Assembly (NCBI GenBank): GCA_900548275.1
Contig: URJY01000002.1
Location: 124,001 to 188,000 of the forward strand
Origin: an uncultured Opitutales bacterium
Lineage (GTDB): Bacteria; Verrucomicrobiota; Verrucomicrobiia; Opitutales; Intestinicryptomonadaceae
Direction of reading: 5' to 3'
DNA: 64,000 bases
The notes under the pieces are model-generated. The model had not been told where the DNA came from. It made no database searches and saw nothing but the letters and a program-made list of their open reading frames with translations. This document shows, piece after piece, positions 60,638 through 64,000 of the stretch (within the stretch, counting starts at the first letter, position 1; the number at the start of each line of letters is the position of its first letter). The position numbers and the translations under genes are program-made.

Positions 60638-61576
60638 TCAAACGACAACGGAGCTGTCGAAGCGCGAAAATTCCATGTCCGAAGTCCAATTTTCGTTGTA
60701 GGAAAGTTTTTCCCCCGACTTCAGCCGCAAAAGGTTTTCAATCGAGTTTGCCCCCGCGGCAATCGACATCGGCGCGCCGCCTCCGAAGCGCGGATTTATC
60801 TCTATGAAATATATGCCGTTGCAGCTTTTTATACATTGAAGCGTAATGTGTCCGAAAGGTCTCAATTTCCGTACGAGCGCAATCGATGCTTCAATGATTT
60901 CGACATCGCGCACAACTCTGCCCTTTAGGATTTCGCCCGCCCGCGTTGCAAGCCTGCGCCTCGGGACAACAGTTATCGGGTTCGAATCGAAGTCGCAAAA
61001 CACGTCAACGGTATACTCGTCGCCGAATACCATTTTCTGGACTATCGGGTTCGGGACGTACTTCCTGAAGAACCGCAACTGCTCGGCATTTTGAACGGCA
61101 AAGGCGTTTATGCTCGAAGAGCCGTCGGCGGGCTTTATGAATAGCGGATACTGCACGTCGTCGGCCGATTTTTCGGGCGGAACAAGTTCGGGAGCCAATA
61201 TGCCGTTAGATTCGAAAAATTTCTGCGTCTCAAACTTGTTCCCGCAAATGTCCACAACCCTCTTTTCCGAAATGTTTACCAACACGCCCGACTTTTCGAA
61301 ATCTCCGATTCGTTCGGCGATGGCGGACAATTCCGTATCGATTGTGGGTATCAGAATGTCGATTTTATCGCGCGCGCAAATTTCGAGAAGCGCATCGACA
61401 AAACCTCCGTCGGAAATCCGCGGGACAAGTTCGAATATGTCGCAGAATTTCGAAGTGGGCGCGGAAGAGGAAGCGTCTGCGGCGACGATTTTCCCGCCGC
61501 CGAAACGTTCGAGCGTTTTCTTGGCGGACACGAGCAATTCGACCCTGCGCCCCGATGAAGTAAAAAGTATGTTCAT
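60638..61576 (-). CDS. ATP-grasp domain protein (glycan biosynthesis cassette)
   Basis: A 312-residue ATP-grasp ligase. N-terminal pre-ATP-grasp fold MNILFTSSGRRVELLVSAKKTL and DILIPTIDTELSAIAE; ATP-grasp core YPLFIKPADGSSSINAFAVQN (about 145-165), VQKMVFGDEYTVDVFCDFD and IYFIEINPRFGGGAPMSIAAGANSIENLL, with the metal-binding Glu and Asn. Carbamoyl-phosphate-synthase-like members of this type occur in polysaccharide and glycan loci. The ATG overlaps the sugar transferase stop (ATGA). Substrate unknown. Confidence 0.82.
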   Translation of the reverse strand: MNILFTSSGRRVELLVSAKKTLERFGGGKIVAADASSSAPTSKFCDIFELVPRISDGGFVDALLEICARDKIDILIPTIDTELSAIAERIGDFEKSGVLVNISEKRVVDICGNKFETQKFFESNGILAPELVPPEKSADDVQYPLFIKPADGSSSINAFAVQNAEQLRFFRKYVPNPIVQKMVFGDEYTVDVFCDFDSNPITVVPRRRLATRAGEILKGRVVRDVEIIEASIALVRKLRPFGHITLQCIKSCNGIYFIEINPRFGGGAPMSIAAGANSIENLLRLKSGEKLSYNENWTSDMEFSRFDSSVVV

Positions 61577-62202
61577 ATGCAATCCGGTTTTCCGCGACCG
61601 CGCTCTTCGTCGAGGAATGAATCCCGAGAGTCGGTCTTGACGTTGCTTCGTTTTAAAACTTTAACGACGGTTATCGCGGCGATTTTCATATCGCCGAAAA
61701 ACGTTATATTCTCGGCGTATTCGGCGTCGTATTCGAGCTTGTCGTCCCAAGACAAATTGTTTCTGCCGTTTATTTGCGCCAAGCCCGTGATTCCCGACCT
61801 TACCGTGTGGCGGAGTTTTTCCCTCTCCGTATAGTACGGCAGGTAGCGCGGCAGCAGCGGGCGCGGGCCTATGAACGACATATCGCCCCTGAGCACGTTG
61901 AAAAGCTGCGGCAGCTCGTCGAGCGACGTTTTCCTCAGAAATATCCCGAGCTTCGTTATGCGTTCGGAGTCGGGAAGCAGGTTGCCGTTTTCGTCCGCCG
62001 CCGATGTCATACTTCTGAACTTGTAGATTTTGAAAGCGCGTTCGCCCATCCCTATCCTCGTCTGGGTGAAGAGCACGGGCGAGCCCATCTTAATCCGCAC
62101 CAGTGTATAGCACGCCAACAGCACGGGCGAGAGCAGGCAGAGGAGCACCGCCGCGCCCGCAAAATCGATTATCCGCTTGAAGTAGTTCCTGTACAGATTC
62201 AT
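61573..62202 (-). CDS. Phosphoglycosyl transferase (sugar transferase, PglC/WcaJ type)
   Basis: A 209-residue monotopic transferase that moves a sugar-1-phosphate from a UDP-sugar onto undecaprenyl phosphate, starting glycan assembly. One N-terminal re-entrant hydrophobic segment (IIDFAGAAVLLCLLSPVLLACYTLVRI), then KIYKFRSMT, the catalytic Asp-Glu pair in TSLDELPQLFNVLRGDMSFIGPRPLLP, and GITGLAQINGRN. Minimal PglC-like size without the extra N-terminal membrane domain of WcaJ. Overlaps both neighbours by 4 nt. Confidence 0.92.
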   Translation of the reverse strand: MNLYRNYFKRIIDFAGAAVLLCLLSPVLLACYTLVRIKMGSPVLFTQTRIGMGERAFKIYKFRSMTSAADENGNLLPDSERITKLGIFLRKTSLDELPQLFNVLRGDMSFIGPRPLLPRYLPYYTEREKLRHTVRSGITGLAQINGRNNLSWDDKLEYDAEYAENITFFGDMKIAAITVVKVLKRSNVKTDSRDSFLDEERGRGKPDCI

Positions 62203-63371
62203 CTCTGGGCGAGAGTTAGCGTGTTTTCAATCACGTCGCAGGCGCGCCGCATATCGTCGTCGGAAATCGTGGGGTGCACGAGCAACATCAGCGAGGAATC
62301 CTTCAGCGCGTAGGCGTTGGGCAGATCGTCTTTTGTCCTGCTCCATCCCCTGTCGGCGAACGCCTTTTCAGCCGAAATATTCCAGCAAGTGCCCGAGAAG
62401 CACGGCACGCCCGCGGCGGAAATTTCGCGCGCGATTCTGTCCCTATTCCAGCCCGACTTCAGCGCGGAATTGTCCACAAAGCAGTAGTATTTGTAGAACG
62501 CGTGGCGGATGTCGGACGGCACCTGCGTAAGTCTTATCGATTCGAATTTCGAGAAAACGCCGTCGTAGATTTTCGCGTTTCGGTTTCTGGTTTCCGTCCA
62601 CTGCGGAAGTTTGTCGTACCATCTAATGCCGATTGCCGCCTGCATTTCGGTCATACGCCAGTTCGTACCGAAACTTTCGATGAGCCAACGGAAGCCGTCG
62701 GGATGTTTCCTGTTGAAGACGGCGTCGTAGCTTTTGCCGTGGTCTTTGTATTCCCACATTTTGCGCCAAAGGGCTTCGTCGTTTGTGCTTACCGCGCCGC
62801 CCTCGCCGCCGGTCGTTATGATTTTGTCCTGACAGTAGCTCCACGCGGCGACGTCGCCAATCGAGCCTACGGGTTGCCCCTTGTAGACCGCGCCGTGCGC
62901 CTGCGCGCAGTCTTCTATTACGAATATTCCGCGCGGTTTTGCGATTGCCGAAATTGCGTCCATATCGCACGGGAAGCCCGCGTGGTGGACGGCGATTATC
63001 GCCTTTGTCTTCGGCGTTATCGCCCTTTCGATTGCCGACGGCAGAATGTCCTGCGAATTGGCGTCCACATCCGCCACGACGGGAACAGCCCCGCGCATTA
63101 CAACCGAACTTGCCGAAGCCATAAACGTGCGGCATGTTGTTATCACCTCGTCGCCCTCTTTTACGTCGGCGGCGACCAGAGCCAATTCAAGGGCAAGCGA
63201 GCCGTTCGCCAGAGCTATTGCATATTTTGCGCCTGTCGACCGGCGGATTCTGTCTTCGAATTCGGCATTGAGCGAACCCGTCCAACGGTTTACCCTGCCC
63301 GAACGCAGCACGTCCGCGACGGCGGCGATGTCGCCGTCGTCGAAATACGGCCATTTTTTAAAGGAGTCCAC
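62199..63371 (-). CDS. DegT/DnrJ/EryC1/StrS family aminotransferase
   Basis: A 390-residue PLP-dependent sugar aminotransferase. ANGSLALELAL (about 56-66), VIEDCAQAHGA with Asp154 binding the PLP pyridine, and SYCQDKIITTGGEGGA with the Schiff-base Lys183. GTNWRMTEMQAAIG is the usual C-terminal element. Probably adds an amino group to a UDP- or GDP-keto sugar (PglE- or perosamine-synthetase-like). The start is GTG at 63369-63371. First gene of a three-gene cassette with the transferase and ATP-grasp protein. Confidence 0.9.
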   Translation of the reverse strand: MDSFKKWPYFDDGDIAAVADVLRSGRVNRWTGSLNAEFEDRIRRSTGAKYAIALANGSLALELALVAADVKEGDEVITTCRTFMASASSVVMRGAVPVVADVDANSQDILPSAIERAITPKTKAIIAVHHAGFPCDMDAISAIAKPRGIFVIEDCAQAHGAVYKGQPVGSIGDVAAWSYCQDKIITTGGEGGAVSTNDEALWRKMWEYKDHGKSYDAVFNRKHPDGFRWLIESFGTNWRMTEMQAAIGIRWYDKLPQWTETRNRNAKIYDGVFSKFESIRLTQVPSDIRHAFYKYYCFVDNSALKSGWNRDRIAREISAAGVPCFSGTCWNISAEKAFADRGWSRTKDDLPNAYALKDSSLMLLVHPTISDDDMRRACDVIENTLTLAQR

Positions 63372-63558
63372 AGTTTGCAGTTGCCGAAAATTTCCGCCGC
63401 CGAACGCGGCTTGACTTTACCGAAGCAAGGACAACAAAAAAGTGCGTTTTTTTCAAGTACATATTGAAAATTCCGACAAATCGGCAGCCGACGCGCGCCG
63501 CGGCGATAGTGCGAAAATATAATTGCGTTTTCGGCGGGGCTTCGAGATACTCTGGAGA

Positions 63559-64000
63559 ATGTTCGAAAATTCGGCGCATAAAAAAACCGTGGTGCTTCTC
63601 GTGGACGACCAACCCATCATCGGGGAGGCCGTGCGCAGAATGCTCGCAGACCAGTCGGATATAGAATTCCACTTTTGCGGCAACCCCACCGACGCGCTCA
63701 AAACGGCGGAAAGGGTCGCCCCGACGGTGATTCTCCAAGACCTCGTTATGCCCGAAGTCGACGGGCTTACGCTCGTGAAATTTTTCCGCGCAAGCCCGAA
63801 AACGCGCGACATCCCGCTTGTGGTGCTCTCGTCGAAGGAAGAGCCCGACACAAAGTACCGCGCGTTCGAAAACGGCGCGAACGACTATATGGTGAAGTTT
63901 CCCGACAAGCTCGAAGTTGTCGCGCGAATCCGCTACCACTCGGGCGCGTACACCGCGCTTCTCGAAAGGAACGAGGCCATGCGCAGGCTCGAGGAAAGCC
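63559..64000 (+). CDS. wspR: WspR-like response regulator, N-terminal part (runs off the window)
   Basis: The first 147 codons of a longer gene. CheY-like receiver: VVLLVDDQPIIGEAVRRML with acidic Asp16/Asp17, phosphoacceptor Asp61 in TVILQDLVMPEVDGLTL, VVLSSKEE and Lys113 in NDYMVKFPDKLEVVARIRYHS. The text resembles the receiver of WspR, a diguanylate cyclase of surface-sensing Wsp systems, so a GGDEF domain is expected after the linker (TALLERNEAMRRLEES). GGAG lies close before the ATG. The output domain is outside the window. Confidence 0.8.
   Translation, partial: MFENSAHKKTVVLLVDDQPIIGEAVRRMLADQSDIEFHFCGNPTDALKTAERVAPTVILQDLVMPEVDGLTLVKFFRASPKTRDIPLVVLSSKEEPDTKYRAFENGANDYMVKFPDKLEVVARIRYHSGAYTALLERNEAMRRLEES

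Noticed and set aside
60638..60928. Short plus-strand frame downstream of tRNA-Val
   Set aside because: Antisense to the ATP-grasp gene and without motifs.

Overview
The window looks like a chromosomal segment of a Gram-negative, carbohydrate-degrading bacterium of the phylum Verrucomicrobiota, most likely Opitutales/Puniceicoccales-like. This is inferred, not proven. The support is a PEP-CTERM surface protein, a lipid A gene (lpxB), a Gld-type ABC transporter with GldG and DUF4340 proteins, several secreted glycoside hydrolases, Gfo/Idh/MocA oxidoreductases, and an acyl carrier protein with a long N-terminal extension. Coding density is high. Strong third-position GC bias creates many long antisense open frames, which I treat as shadows. 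Where promoters can be seen, they have a TTGACA-like -35 box.

Region by region. 1-1.6 kb: tail of a HAD hydrolase and a Gfo/Idh/MocA dehydrogenase. 1.8-8.0 kb: a six-gene minus-strand operon (outer-membrane protein, TRAP transporter DctP-DctQ-DctM, then ethanolamine ammonia-lyase EutB-EutC). It looks like a compact ethanolamine uptake and cleavage module with no microcompartment genes. 8.2-9.5 kb: enolase. 9.7-13.2 kb: an operon of two HMA-like proteins, a P1B-type ATPase without the CPC motif, and a small membrane protein. 13.3-16.7 kb: an acyl-activating enzyme and a PilN/PilO (GspL/GspM)-like pair. 16.7-18.7 kb: a palindromic repeat element abutting a Na/Pi cotransporter. 18.7-20.7 kb: queC and mtaB (tRNA modification). 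20.7-23.5 kb: alpha-L-rhamnosidase. 23.7-28.4 kb: icd, PfkB kinase, proA and a proline-rich membrane protein in one operon. 28.5-32.8 kb: a small DTW-like protein and a giant pentapeptide-repeat PEP-CTERM protein. Upstream of the latter lie two small coupled ORFs and a 184-bp segment bounded by perfect 23-bp inverted repeats, a candidate phase-variable promoter.

32.9-37.1 kb: an FAD oxidoreductase and ruvB, divergent from recF and a MidA-type methyltransferase. 37.2-40.6 kb: two divergent secreted glycosidases (DUF6259-like and GH5). 40.7-42.8 kb: lpxB with a coupled oxidoreductase that may act on a nucleotide sugar. 42.9-50.9 kb: a five-gene operon of Gld-type ABC ATPase, permease, GldG, DUF4340 and AsmA-like proteins. 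51.2-55.1 kb: acyl carrier protein, rsmE, PLP-dependent histidine decarboxylase and an unknown secreted protein. 55.1-58.6 kb: a degenerate sigma-54-type regulator lacking GAFTGA, a HAD protein and a membrane protein. 58.7-60.6 kb: dnaN, hisI and tRNA-Val(CAC). 60.6-63.4 kb: a glycan cassette (DegT aminotransferase, phosphoglycosyl transferase, ATP-grasp). 63.6 kb to the end: the start of a WspR-like response regulator.

The most interesting signals are the TRAP-EutBC operon, whose binding protein lacks the usual carboxylate-binding arginine; the inverted-repeat segment upstream of the pentapeptide-repeat surface gene; the HMA-like/P-type ATPase operon; the GAFTGA-less regulator; and the palindromic element at 16.8-16.95 kb.
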